From positions 310,001 through 374,000 of the forward strand of contig CAVUBL010000015.1 in the NCBI GenBank assembly GCA_963739795.1: a stretch of 64,000 nt of DNA, written 5' to 3'. The position numbers were made by a program, and so were the translations under genes. Below are positions 42,288-51,024 of the stretch, piece by piece; position 1 is the first letter of the stretch; each line of letters opens with the position of its first letter. The notes under the pieces were generated by a model. That model was not told the DNA's origin, did not search any database, and worked only from the letters and a program-made list of their open reading frames with translations. The stretch comes from CAVUBL01 sp963739795. Lineage in GTDB: Bacteria; Acidobacteriota; Thermoanaerobaculia; Multivoradales; DATKCC01.

Positions 42288-42562
42288 GAGTCTGCGCGGC
42301 AGAAACGCGCAGTCGCGTTGCGAGCGCCGTGGGGTCGGATACGAGGCACCGCGACGCAGGCGATGCCGAGCCATCGTCGAGGAGCGGGAACGAAGTAGAC
42401 GGCCGCACGCCGCCGCAACCCTTCGGGCGCAAGGGGGTTACGGGCTGTCTCCGGCGTTGCTCGTCGTCCACGATGTCCCTGCATCGCCTCCTCCTCGCGC
42501 CTTGGATCCACCCCGTAAGACCCTTGCGCGCGGCTACGTGTTTCTGCCGCGCAGACTCCTAG
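42284..42562. mobile_element. MITE-like element type 1, copy 1 (279 bp)
   Basis: Ends CTAGGAGTCTGCGCGGCAG and CTGCCGCGCAGACTCCTAG form perfect terminal inverted repeats (about 23 bp), both finishing in CTAG. The interior is nearly identical to 50692-50970 in the same orientation. A CTAG target is used by some IS5-family transposases, so this may be a non-autonomous relative; no transposase is present. Short frames of 75-96 codons inside it are by-products of the repeat, not genes. Confidence 0.8.
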
Positions 42563-42570
42563 GCGCGCCG

Positions 42571-43749
42571 TCACACCCCTTCGCCGGCCCCGTCCGCCTC
42601 GTTCATCAGAAGCACGAGGTTACCGGCCAGGAAGGGGTCGAGGGCGCCGCCGGCGCGCTGGTGCCAGACCTCGATCGCCGCCCGCCTCCCGGCCCCGGGG
42701 GTCGGGAAGCGCTGGGAGACCACCACGTCCCAAGTGTCGGCGACGGCGGTGATCTGGCTCGCCAGGTTCGGCGTCCGCGGCGTCGTCGGTAGGGGAAAGC
42801 TCGGCTTGCCGTCCCACCGCAGGTGGTGCTCGTAGGCCACCAGGATCGCCAGCGGCGGCACCCCCTCGGTGGCGGCGAGCCAGGCGGCGCCCAGCTCGGG
42901 GTGGAGCTTCATCTGCTCCCACTCCCGGTCGGACAGGCGCCCGCGCCGCTCGCGCAGCTCCCGCGGCAGGCTCAGCTTGCCGATGTCGTGGAGCATGGCC
43001 GCCAGGCCGATCTCGTGGAGGGTCACCCCCTCGAGGCCCAGGCTCCGGGCCTGGGCGAGGGCCAGGAGGGCCACGTGGAGCGAGTGGTTGAAGAAGGCGC
43101 GCTCGGCGGATCGGATCGGCGCCAGGAGCAAGAACGACCGGGTGGTGGAGGCCAGCCCGTCGATGAGCTGCCAGACCAGGGCGTCCAGATGCCCGACGGC
43201 GTCGCTTCGGCCCACGGAGAGCCCTCCGAACGCCTCTTCGGCGCGGTCGAGGGTCCACTCGCCGAAGCCCGCTCCGCCCGTGGTCCCCGTGCGCCGGGGT
43301 CCCGGCGGAGCCCCACCCGGGCGAGCCGGGCCGACCGAGCGCCCCGCCACCGTGCCGGTGACCCGCACCTGCCCCACGTCGACGTGGGGCAGCTCCGGCA
43401 GCTCCTCGGCGCTGCTCAGCGCTCCCACCAGCCGCTTCGCCTCGTCCGTCGTCAGGCCGGCGCCGAGGGTCAGCCGCTGGAGGCCCAGCCGGTCCATGGT
43501 GCGCACAAACGGCGACAGGTGGAGGGTCTCGCTGCGCACCGGCTGGTCGTCGACGAACACCTCCCCGTCCAGGACCAGGAAGGTCACCTCCTCGGCGCCC
43601 CGGGCCTCCACGCAGCTCGCCAGGGTTGCGAGAGCCCGTCCGACCGCCTCCTCTACGGCGGGATGGTCGCCGGGGTAGAGCGCCCGCACGCCGATCGCCC
43701 GGCAGAGCCCGATCAGCACGCCGAGCTCTTCGCTCGAGGCCCGCTTCAC
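42571..43749 (-). CDS. HD-domain (HD-GYP-like) protein
   Basis: About 392 residues. The N-terminal ~190 residues are an uncharacterised alpha/beta region (LVLDGEVFVDDQPVRSETLHL). The C-terminal half is an HD hydrolase domain with HSLHVALLALAQA, AAMLHDIGKLSLP (metal-binding HD), HPELGAAWL and YEHHLRWDGKPSFP, a degenerate form of the HD-GYP block HHERxDGxGYP, so cyclic-di-GMP hydrolysis is uncertain. GTG 43749 overlaps the stop of the upstream HEAT-repeat gene (GTGA), showing translational coupling. Such HEAT/HD pairs occur in Acidobacteriota and Myxococcota; the role is probably regulatory. Confidence 0.75.
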   Translation of the reverse strand: MKRASSEELGVLIGLCRAIGVRALYPGDHPAVEEAVGRALATLASCVEARGAEEVTFLVLDGEVFVDDQPVRSETLHLSPFVRTMDRLGLQRLTLGAGLTTDEAKRLVGALSSAEELPELPHVDVGQVRVTGTVAGRSVGPARPGGAPPGPRRTGTTGGAGFGEWTLDRAEEAFGGLSVGRSDAVGHLDALVWQLIDGLASTTRSFLLLAPIRSAERAFFNHSLHVALLALAQARSLGLEGVTLHEIGLAAMLHDIGKLSLPRELRERRGRLSDREWEQMKLHPELGAAWLAATEGVPPLAILVAYEHHLRWDGKPSFPLPTTPRTPNLASQITAVADTWDVVVSQRFPTPGAGRRAAIEVWHQRAGGALDPFLAGNLVLLMNEADGAGEGV

Positions 43750-46103
43750 GCCCCGCCCCCCTTCGCCCCGAGCATCTCGCGGCAGATCCGCCGGACGGCC
43801 GGATCGGACGACCACCGCCCCTTCTCGAGCCACGGCCGGCGGCTCTCCGGCGGGTACCCGGCGAGGGAGGCGTACGCAGCGCTCCGCTCCTCGGCGCCGA
43901 TGGGCGAGAACCAAGGGCGCAGGAAGTGGGCGATCCCGTCGAGGGCTTCAGGGTTCCCCAGCTTGCCGAGGGTCTCCAGGGCCAGGAGCCGCAGCTCACG
44001 GTTCCTGCCGAACGGGTCGCGCCGCCTGAGGAGCGCGACCAGCGGCCCGACCCCTTCGTCCAGTCCATAGGTGCCGATGGCGCCCACCGCCGCCAGGGCG
44101 ACCTTCGAGTCGGGGTCGCTCACCGCCTGCTCGATCATCCCGGCCGTCACCCGTCCCTGCCCGAACCCCCGAAGCGTTTCCAGGCGGACCCGCGGGTCGT
44201 CGTGCCCGAGCCCGCGGCCGACCGTCTCCGCGGAGAGCCCGCCTTCGACCCGGCGAAGCAGGGAGATCATGTTGCGCTGCACGTACCAGCGCTCGTCCTC
44301 GAGCAGGGCCCGGGCCCGGAGAACGACGGGCGGACCGAGGGAGACCATCAGGTCGAAGATTTGACGCCGCCGGGACAGGTCCTCCTCCTCGCACATGGCC
44401 TCGAGCAGGTCGTCGAGCACCTGGTCACCGAGGAGCTCGGCCAGCCGAAGGGCGGTGGCGGCGGCGCTCGTGGGCAGCTCGTCCGGCCGCTCGAGGAACG
44501 CGGCCGCGCTCTCCGGCCTGCGCAGCTCGGCGAAACCGATCTGGGCGGCGGCGGCTCCGGTCTCGGTCCCGCCAAGCTCCTGGAGGCGCTCGGGGATGCG
44601 CATGGCCAGAGCCAGCGCCCCCTCGGCCAGGAGGCTCCGGAAGACCTCGCCCAGGCGCCGGACCACGGCCTCCTGGGCAGGTCGCTTCAAGAAAGGGAGG
44701 GCCAGCAGGTCGAGCAGGGTCAGGGAGAGCTGGGCGAGCTGGCGGTGCTCGGTGAGGGTGGCCACCCGCAGAGCGACGGCGCCCGGATCGGGCGGCGTCG
44801 CCGGCGGCAAGCGGGCCATGTCGAGGGCGAGGCGATCGAGCTCCTGGTCCGTCGGCAGCAGGCGATCCGGGTCGTCGTCGCGGAACAGGGCCGCCAGCTC
44901 GCCGGCCAGCTCGGCCGGGCTCATCGGGGTCGGGGCGGCCCGCCCCGCGTGGGCGATGAGGCCGTCGACCAGCGCCACCACCGCGGGCGAGAAAGAGATC
45001 CCGGCGGACCGGATGCGGCGCAGAGCGGCGATCGCCTGGACGCTCGGCAGGCCCTCGGTCAGGGCGGCGAACCCGGCGGTGCGCTCCGGGGCGGCGAGGG
45101 CGCCCGCCCCTTCCGACGACCCCACCAGCTCGGTGAGGGCCCGGTCCAGGACGACCTCGCTCAAGGCGTCGGGCAGCGCCTTCAGGAGCTCGGCCACGTC
45201 GTGACCGGTCCGGCGTCCGCCGGTCCCGAGGTTCGAGGCGACGGCGATCCCCAGGGAGGTTCCGAGGCGCGCGGTGAGGGCGGCGGGAGCCGTTCCGCCC
45301 GATCCACCCGATCCGGTACCTGCCCCCGACGCCGGCCCCGAGCCCAGCTCCGAGCCCGGCTCCGAGCCTGGACCGAGGACAGCCCCCTGGGCCGCGCTCG
45401 ACTCCGAACCCGCTACCGAAGCGGGCCCGGGGGGCGCCCCCGCGGCGGGCCGCCCGCCGAGTCGTGCGAGGCTGAGCCCACGGCGGGCCAGCAGGCGCTC
45501 GATCAGATCCGTCACCCCGTGGAGCGAGCGCCCGCCGCCCGGCGGCTCGGACCCGTCCTCCGGAGCGCCCGCCGCCTCACCCGGATCGAGCTCGTCGAGG
45601 ACCGCCCTCAGCAGACCGTCCCACAGCGGCTCGGACCCGCCTCCGGCTCCGGAGCTCTCGTCGGCGCCCGCCTCGACGTACTTCAGGTCGAGAGGCTCCA
45701 GGCGCACGTTCGAGACGCCGCGATCGGCCAGAAGCTCCCAGAGAGCCGGCTCATCGTCCGAGGGCCGTCCTCGCGGCACGGCCTGGAGGAAGGCCTTCAG
45801 GTCGTCGACGGACGTCTCCTCGGCGAAGCGGAGGACGGCGACGCGGCGCCGGTAGAGGCTCTCCGCCAGGCGCAGGGTCGGGCCACCGCCCACCTTCTGG
45901 TCCTTGCCGATGAAGCCATCCTGCGCCACCCCCACGGCGAGCCCTCCCCGGGCCGCCGTGAGGGCGGAGAGGATGGTGTGCACGCGGAGGACGACCTCGT
46001 GGCGCGCGGGATGGCCTTCCTGATAGAGAGACAACCTCTGCCAGGCCAGGCCCAGCTCCCGGAGGAACCCCTCCAGGCTGATCGACAGCTTCGTCGCGTT
46101 CAA
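43746..46103 (-). CDS. HEAT-repeat protein
   Basis: 785 residues, soluble. The N-terminal ~180 residues (FLRELGLAWQRLSLYQEGHP, FAEETSVDDLKAFLQAV) resemble the N-terminus of the partner HD protein. A low-complexity Gly/Ser/Pro linker follows (residues ~215-285). The C-terminal part contains HEAT-like helical repeats (LGHDDPRVRLETLRGFGQG, VSDPDSKVALAAVGAIGTYG, LRLLALETLGKLGNPEAL). HEAT arrays are protein-binding scaffolds; no enzymatic site is seen. The TTG start at 46103 lacks a clear ribosome-binding site, so the start could be later. It is the first gene of the HEAT/HD operon and divergent from the propeller gene at 46249. Confidence 0.75.
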   Translation of the reverse strand: MNATKLSISLEGFLRELGLAWQRLSLYQEGHPARHEVVLRVHTILSALTAARGGLAVGVAQDGFIGKDQKVGGGPTLRLAESLYRRRVAVLRFAEETSVDDLKAFLQAVPRGRPSDDEPALWELLADRGVSNVRLEPLDLKYVEAGADESSGAGGGSEPLWDGLLRAVLDELDPGEAAGAPEDGSEPPGGGRSLHGVTDLIERLLARRGLSLARLGGRPAAGAPPGPASVAGSESSAAQGAVLGPGSEPGSELGSGPASGAGTGSGGSGGTAPAALTARLGTSLGIAVASNLGTGGRRTGHDVAELLKALPDALSEVVLDRALTELVGSSEGAGALAAPERTAGFAALTEGLPSVQAIAALRRIRSAGISFSPAVVALVDGLIAHAGRAAPTPMSPAELAGELAALFRDDDPDRLLPTDQELDRLALDMARLPPATPPDPGAVALRVATLTEHRQLAQLSLTLLDLLALPFLKRPAQEAVVRRLGEVFRSLLAEGALALAMRIPERLQELGGTETGAAAAQIGFAELRRPESAAAFLERPDELPTSAAATALRLAELLGDQVLDDLLEAMCEEEDLSRRRQIFDLMVSLGPPVVLRARALLEDERWYVQRNMISLLRRVEGGLSAETVGRGLGHDDPRVRLETLRGFGQGRVTAGMIEQAVSDPDSKVALAAVGAIGTYGLDEGVGPLVALLRRRDPFGRNRELRLLALETLGKLGNPEALDGIAHFLRPWFSPIGAEERSAAYASLAGYPPESRRPWLEKGRWSSDPAVRRICREMLGAKGGGA

Positions 46104-46153
46104 GATGCGGCTAGTCTATCGAGGTGCTGCGGCCGGGGTGAAGCACGCCGCCG

Positions 46154-46232
46154 CCGGTCCTGATTCCCGCCTCAGCGGCAACATAGCGTTCAAGGAGCCC
46201 GCCGAGCGGGCCAGGACCGGGTGAACGCTATG
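46154..46232 (+). promoter_or_regulatory. Structured region with interleaved inverted repeats
   Basis: Two long inverted repeats interlock: CCGGTCCTG (46154-46162) with CAGGACCGG (46212-46220), and CATAGCGTTCA (46182-46192) with TGAACGCTATG (46222-46232). A third, GCCCGC/GCGGGC (46197-46211), nests inside. The first two cannot both form as simple hairpins; they imply a pseudoknot or a switch between two folds. It lies upstream of the start at 46249 and between divergent genes. Confidence 0.5.
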
Positions 46233-46248
46233 CTCTTCCCAGGGACCC

Positions 46249-47253
46249 ATGCCCGAAACCGGAGACTCGATCCGCCCTCTCTTCTTGCCCCGCGGGATCG
46301 GCGACGCCGCGACAGCGAAGGGCTACGTGAGCGACGCAGCCGGCCACGTGGTCGCGCTGGCGCTCGCGGACGGCGCCGGGATCTGGCGCTCCAGAGTCCT
46401 CGCCCGGCCGGTCCTCGCGGCGGGGGGACGGGTGTTCGCCGTCCGGCCGGCGGGCCCGGACGCGCCGAGCGTCCTGTGGCTCGAACTGATCGACGCCAGG
46501 AGCGGCCGGCTCGAGGGGGAGCGGGCCCTCGACCTCTCCGTCGCCTCGCCGGGTGCGACCGGAACACCGGACCTCGATCTCTCTGCGACGCTCGCCGGCG
46601 ACGTCTTCCGCCTGCGCTGGCGCCGGCCCGATACCTACGCGGGCGGCGCGCCGGCGCCGCAGCACGTTCGGGAGCGCTTCGCGACCCCGACCTCCGGTGT
46701 CTTCGAGTACCACCTCGCCTCGAGGGCACTCTCGGCCCGCCCGACGCCGAACGGCGCCGACGAGTCTCCGCGCCTGCCCTCCGCGCCGTACCGGAGGGAC
46801 GAGACGTGGCGTTACGACGCCTGGCCGGCCGGCCGCGGGCTGGCCCGCCTCGACCTCGACGAATCGCGCAACCCGCCGGTCCTGCGCCTCGAGCTCTGGA
46901 ACTCCCGGGGCGCGCAACGGCTGCGCGCGGCGGATCTCCTCGAGGGGCGGGCGCTGGAGCCGACGGTCACCCCCGCTGGCGATCACCTCTTCCTCCGCCG
47001 CACCTCCCCCCCGGGCGATCGCTGGCTGGTCTACGAGGTGGCGAGCGGGCGGCGGATCGCCTCGTTGCCGTACGACGAGGGAAGCCGGCTGCCCGTCCTC
47101 CTGGGCGATCGCGTGCTCTACCTCGTCTGGCCCTCCGGCTCCCGGGGCGGCGAGGCGGTGATCCACGCCGTCGATCTCGCGTCGGGCCGGAGACTCTGGG
47201 ACTACAGCCTGTCCGAGCCCGCAGCCCGACGGCCGCCCCCCCTGCCCCGCTGA
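46249..47253 (+). CDS. Hypothetical beta-propeller-like protein
   Basis: 334 residues, no signal peptide. Repeated short beta-strand patterns with Ala-Asp/Asp-Gly turns (DAAGHVVALALADGAGIWRS, IDARSGRLEGERALDL, YEVASGRRIASLPY, VDLASGRRLWDYSL) suggest a PQQ-type or WD40-like propeller. I recognise no catalytic residues. It precedes the large BNR-propeller gene by 30 bp on the same strand, so they are probably co-transcribed. CAGGGACCC before the ATG is a usable ribosome-binding site. A structured region lies directly upstream. Confidence 0.65.
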   Translation: MPETGDSIRPLFLPRGIGDAATAKGYVSDAAGHVVALALADGAGIWRSRVLARPVLAAGGRVFAVRPAGPDAPSVLWLELIDARSGRLEGERALDLSVASPGATGTPDLDLSATLAGDVFRLRWRRPDTYAGGAPAPQHVRERFATPTSGVFEYHLASRALSARPTPNGADESPRLPSAPYRRDETWRYDAWPAGRGLARLDLDESRNPPVLRLELWNSRGAQRLRAADLLEGRALEPTVTPAGDHLFLRRTSPPGDRWLVYEVASGRRIASLPYDEGSRLPVLLGDRVLYLVWPSGSRGGEAVIHAVDLASGRRLWDYSLSEPAARRPPPLPR

Positions 47254-47283
47254 CCGCCCGGTCCGTGACGAAAGGAGCTCTCC

Positions 47284-49749
47284 GTGCCCTATGACCGCAC
47301 CGATGAGGCAATGGCCCGCGAGCGCGGGCTCAACCCGACCCAGATCCGGTCTCTCCAGGAGCGATTCGGCCTGGCGAACGCCGAGATCGCGGAGCTTCCG
47401 GAGGGGCGCCTCGCCCAGCTCCTGCGGAAGATCGACCTCCCCGATCAACCGCGCGCGCGGGCCCGCTACCAGATGTTGTTCGAGATGGGAGACCTGGGGG
47501 CCCCCCTGGCCGTAGACAAGACCCGCGCCCTGCGGCAGCTCTCGGAGGCCCGGGCGCGCATGGCGGCCGGCGTGTCCATGGCCGGTGTGCCGAGCGGCGC
47601 CGGAGTGGTGGCGGCGAGCCTGTCGCCGCCGCCGCTCCCCCTCGGCGCCGGCCTGAGCCCGACCGGCGCGGGCTGGGTGTCGCTCGGTCCGGGAGGGGTG
47701 GGCGGCCGGACCCGAGCGATCATCGTCGACCCCGGGAACCCGGACCGCATCTGGGCCGCGAGCGTGGGCGGCGGGGTCTGGCTCACCGCCAACGGCGGGG
47801 CGAACTGGTTCCCGGTGGACGACCGCATGGCCAACCTGGCGGTCGCCTGCATGGCCATCGACCCGGCGAATCCGCAGGTCCTCTACGCCGGCACCGGGGA
47901 GGGCTTCCTCAACGTCGACGCCCTGCGCGGGGCAGGCATCTTCCGGACCGTCGACGGCACCACCTGGAGCCAGCTCGACACGACCGTCAACTCCGACTTT
48001 CATTACGTCAACCGGCTCGCGGTGTCGGCTGACGGCGTGGTCCTCCTCGCCGCCACCCGGACCGGTATCTTCCGGAGCGAGAGCCCGAACCGCGACGACT
48101 GGCAGAAGGTCGCCTCCGGAGACGTCGCGGACGTCGCGTTCCATCCCACCGACCCGGAACTCGCGGTGGCCGGCGGGCTCCGCGACGGCACGGCGCTGTT
48201 CTCCGAAGACGGCGGGGCGAGCTGGCAGGACGCCGCGGGGATGCCCGCCGGCAGCGGGCGTGTGGAGCTCACCTACGCGCTGGCGGACCCCGGGATCGTC
48301 TACGCCTCCGTCGACGTCGCGGGCGGCCGGATCCTGCGCTCGAGCGACGGGGGCCGGACCTACGTCCAGCGGGCAGGGGCGGGGCCCACCGGCTCCGCCG
48401 CCCAGTACCTCGGGCAGCAGGGCTGGTACGACAACGCCCTCTGGGCCGGCGACCCGATCGACCCCAACCTGCTGGTGCTCGGCGGCATCGACCTGTGGCG
48501 GAGCACCGACGGCGGAGGCAGCCTCACCAGGATCAGCGACTGGCGGCAGGACGCCTCGGCGCACTCCGACCACCATGCGATCGTCTCCCACCCGGGCTAC
48601 GACGGCGCGGTCAACCGAACGGTCTTCTTCGGCAACGACGGGGGCATCTACCGCGCCGACGACGTGACCACGGTGGGGAGCGACGCAGACCGGACCGTAG
48701 GCTGGGCGAATCTGGTCAACGGCTACGCCGTGACGCAGTTCTACGGCGCCGCGGGAAACCCGGCAACCGGCACGCTGATCGGGGGCGCCCAGGACAACGG
48801 CACTTTGAGCTTCCGGCCGACGAGCGGGGTCTCGGCCTGGATCGAGATCCTGGGCGGCGACGGCGGTTACTGTGCCGCCGACCCCGGCGACCCGGACGTG
48901 TTCTACAGCGAGTACGTCTTCCTCGACCTCCACCGCAACACCAACGGCGCCTCCGGGCTCGGCAACTGGTGGGAGAACTACATCAGCGGCCGCTTCTTCA
49001 ACCCCGCGTCCAACCAGTGGGACATGAAGCCGGTGCCGTTCCAGATCCCCGACGCCCGGGAGGGCCGCGCCCTCTTCATCGCGCCGTTCACCCTCGATCC
49101 GAACGCACCGGACCGGCTGCTCGCCGGCGGCCTCTCGCTCTGGCGCACCGACGACGCCAAGACCCCGAACACCGACGCCTCGGGGCCCAGCTGGCAGTCC
49201 ATCAAAGGGAGCGTGGGGTCCCCGATCAGCGCCGTCACAGTGGCCCAGGGAGACTCCGACCGGGTCTGGGTAGGACACGTGAACGGCGAGGTCTACCGCG
49301 CGCGGGACGCCACCGCCGACACCCCGGCCTGGGATCTGGTGCGCCCGGGGTCGGCGGCCGGCGAGGCTCCCAACCGCATGTGCACGCGGATCGTCGTCGA
49401 CCCCCACGATCACGACCGCGTCTACGTGACCTTCGCCGGCTACAGCCCCGACAACGTCTGGGCCACCGAGGACGACGGCGCGACCTGGCGGTCCCTCGCG
49501 GCGAGCTTGCCGGAAGCACCGATCCGCTGCCTGGCGATCCATCCGCGGCGCGCCTCCCACCTCTACCTGGGGACGGAGATGGGAATCTTCACCAGCGAGG
49601 ACTTCGGCGCCACCTGGTCGCCAACCAACGAGGGGCCCACGAACTGCGCGGTGAGCGACCTGATCTGGATGGATGAGGTGCTGGTCTGCGCGACCCACGG
49701 CCGCGGGATGTTCTCGATCGACCTCTCCGGGTTGCCGAACGGACCGTGA
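47284..49749 (+). CDS. BNR/sortilin-like beta-propeller protein without signal peptide
   Basis: 821 residues. GTG 47284 follows AAAGGAGCTCTCC. A helical N-terminal region (residues ~1-95, NPTQIRSLQERFGLANAEI) precedes propeller blades with VGGGVWLTANGGANWFPV, YAGTGEGFLN, RSSDGGRTYVQRA, WRSTDGGGSLTRI, FGNDGGIYRADDV, GGAQDNGTLSF and WATEDDGATWRSL, the same Asp-box family as the protein at 2228-5581. Unlike that one there is no export signal, so it may be cytoplasmic or use another export route. It follows the propeller gene at 46249 and is followed by the AlkA-like gene after 1 bp. Function unknown. Confidence 0.8.
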   Translation: MPYDRTDEAMARERGLNPTQIRSLQERFGLANAEIAELPEGRLAQLLRKIDLPDQPRARARYQMLFEMGDLGAPLAVDKTRALRQLSEARARMAAGVSMAGVPSGAGVVAASLSPPPLPLGAGLSPTGAGWVSLGPGGVGGRTRAIIVDPGNPDRIWAASVGGGVWLTANGGANWFPVDDRMANLAVACMAIDPANPQVLYAGTGEGFLNVDALRGAGIFRTVDGTTWSQLDTTVNSDFHYVNRLAVSADGVVLLAATRTGIFRSESPNRDDWQKVASGDVADVAFHPTDPELAVAGGLRDGTALFSEDGGASWQDAAGMPAGSGRVELTYALADPGIVYASVDVAGGRILRSSDGGRTYVQRAGAGPTGSAAQYLGQQGWYDNALWAGDPIDPNLLVLGGIDLWRSTDGGGSLTRISDWRQDASAHSDHHAIVSHPGYDGAVNRTVFFGNDGGIYRADDVTTVGSDADRTVGWANLVNGYAVTQFYGAAGNPATGTLIGGAQDNGTLSFRPTSGVSAWIEILGGDGGYCAADPGDPDVFYSEYVFLDLHRNTNGASGLGNWWENYISGRFFNPASNQWDMKPVPFQIPDAREGRALFIAPFTLDPNAPDRLLAGGLSLWRTDDAKTPNTDASGPSWQSIKGSVGSPISAVTVAQGDSDRVWVGHVNGEVYRARDATADTPAWDLVRPGSAAGEAPNRMCTRIVVDPHDHDRVYVTFAGYSPDNVWATEDDGATWRSLAASLPEAPIRCLAIHPRRASHLYLGTEMGIFTSEDFGATWSPTNEGPTNCAVSDLIWMDEVLVCATHGRGMFSIDLSGLPNGP

Positions 49750-49750
49750 G

Positions 49751-50674
49751 GTGAGGAGAGTCGGCCTGCGGTACCGGGCCCCCTTCGACCTGGCGGCGAG
49801 CCTCGACTTTCTGCGCGTCCGCGCGGTGCCGGGGCTCGAGGTCGTGGACGGGGCGAGCTACGCGCGGGGGATCGCCCCCGACCCGGCGGCCGAGGGCTCC
49901 GGGCCCGGCTGGCTGCGGGTCGCGGCGGCGCCGGGGGGCGAGCCGGCGCTCGATCTCGAAATCCAGCCCGAGCTCGAGCGTGTCGCGCCCGGGGGCCTGC
50001 CGGAGGTCGTCGAGCGCGTGCGGCGCACCTTCGACCTGGATGCCGATCCACGGGGTATCTCGGAGGTGCTGTCGGCGAGCGCCGAGCTCCGGCCGCTGGT
50101 CCGAAAGCGGCCGGGCCTGCGCCTGCCGGGAGGCTGGGACGGCTTCGAGGTGGCGGTGCGCGCTGTCCTGGGCCAGCAGGTGAGCGTGGCGGCCGCGTGC
50201 CGTTTCGTGGGCCGCCTCGTCCGGCGCTTCGGCCCACGCCTCGAGGCGCCCCTGGCGCCCGGCCTGGAGCTACTCTTTCCCACCCCCGAAGCCCTGGCCG
50301 ACGCCGACCTGGGAGCGATCGGCCTGACCCGCGCCCGCGCCGAGACCGTGCGCGCGGTGGCCCGCGCCCTGCTCGACGGGCGGGTGGACTTCCGCCCCGA
50401 GCACACCCTGGACGACTTCGTCGGGCGCTGGTGCGCGATCCCGGGCATCGGCCCCTGGACCGCCCACTACGTCGCCCTGAGGGCCGTCGGCCACCCCGAC
50501 GCCTTCCCGGCCGCCGACCTGGTCCTGCGCCGCGCCCTGGCCCACGAGCCGGGCGGTGCCCTCTCCGCCCGCGAGCTGAGCGCCGCAGCCGAGGCCTGGC
50601 GCCCGTGGCGCGCTTACGCCGTCATCCACCTCTGGCGCCAGGCCGCCCTCGATCGGGCGACGAGTCGGTCGTGA
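49751..50674 (+). CDS. alkA: DNA-3-methyladenine glycosylase II-like (AlkA family)
   Basis: 307 residues. The N-terminal domain (LRYRAPFDLAASLDFLRVRA-VPGLE) matches the AlkA N-domain, and the HhH-GPD core is seen in EVAVRAVLGQQVSVAAACRF and RWCAIPGIGPWTAHYVALRA, then HPDAFPAADLVLRRAL with the catalytic Asp of AlkA (the D in PAAD). It excises alkylated bases from DNA. GTG 49751 overlaps the neighbourhood of the upstream stop codon (TGA 49747-49749), so translation is probably coupled to the BNR gene, an unrelated function. Just after its stop is the second type 1 MITE-like element. Confidence 0.87.
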   Translation: MRRVGLRYRAPFDLAASLDFLRVRAVPGLEVVDGASYARGIAPDPAAEGSGPGWLRVAAAPGGEPALDLEIQPELERVAPGGLPEVVERVRRTFDLDADPRGISEVLSASAELRPLVRKRPGLRLPGGWDGFEVAVRAVLGQQVSVAAACRFVGRLVRRFGPRLEAPLAPGLELLFPTPEALADADLGAIGLTRARAETVRAVARALLDGRVDFRPEHTLDDFVGRWCAIPGIGPWTAHYVALRAVGHPDAFPAADLVLRRALAHEPGGALSARELSAAAEAWRPWRAYAVIHLWRQAALDRATSRS

Positions 50675-50691
50675 CCGCCCCGCCGGCCGGT

Positions 50692-50970
50692 CTAGGAGTC
50701 TGCGCGGCAGAAACGCGCAGTCGCGTTGCGAGCGCCGTGGGGCCGGATACGGGGCACCGCAACGCAGGCGATGCCGAGCCATCGTCGAGGAGCGGGAACG
50801 AAGTAGACGGCTGCACGCCGCCGCAACTCGTAGGGCGCAAGGGGGTTACGGGGTGTCTCTGGCGTTGCTCGTCGTCTACGATGTCCCCGCATCGACTCCT
50901 CCTCGCGCCTTGGATCCACCCCGTAAGACCCTTGCGCGCGGCTACGTGTTTCTGCCGCGCAGACTCCTTG
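50692..50970. mobile_element. MITE-like element type 1, copy 2 (279 bp)
   Basis: Same length, orientation and terminal inverted repeats as 42284-42562. The right-hand CTAG has mutated to CTTG (50967-50970). It sits between the AlkA-like gene and the MarR operator, without disrupting either. Confidence 0.8.
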
Positions 50971-50986
50971 CCCGGCGATTCGATAC

Positions 50987-51018
50987 TAGTTGCACCTAGC
51001 AACTAACTGTCGTACACT
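50987..51018 (+). promoter_or_regulatory. Promoter and operator of the MarR-type regulator gene
   Basis: TTGCAC (50990-50995) and TACACT (51013-51018) are 17 bp apart. The -35 element lies inside a perfect inverted repeat TAGTTGC-ACCTA-GCAACTA (50987-51005). Transcription would begin at about 51025, which is the GTG start codon, so the message is probably leaderless. A near copy of the repeat precedes arsM (51688). Confidence 0.65.
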
Positions 51019-51024
51019 CACGCC

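Noticed and set aside
42284..42574. Short proteins (75-96 residues) inside the 279-bp element and its second copy
   Set aside because: They are conserved only because the repeat is conserved; no ribosome-binding site and an Arg-rich composition.
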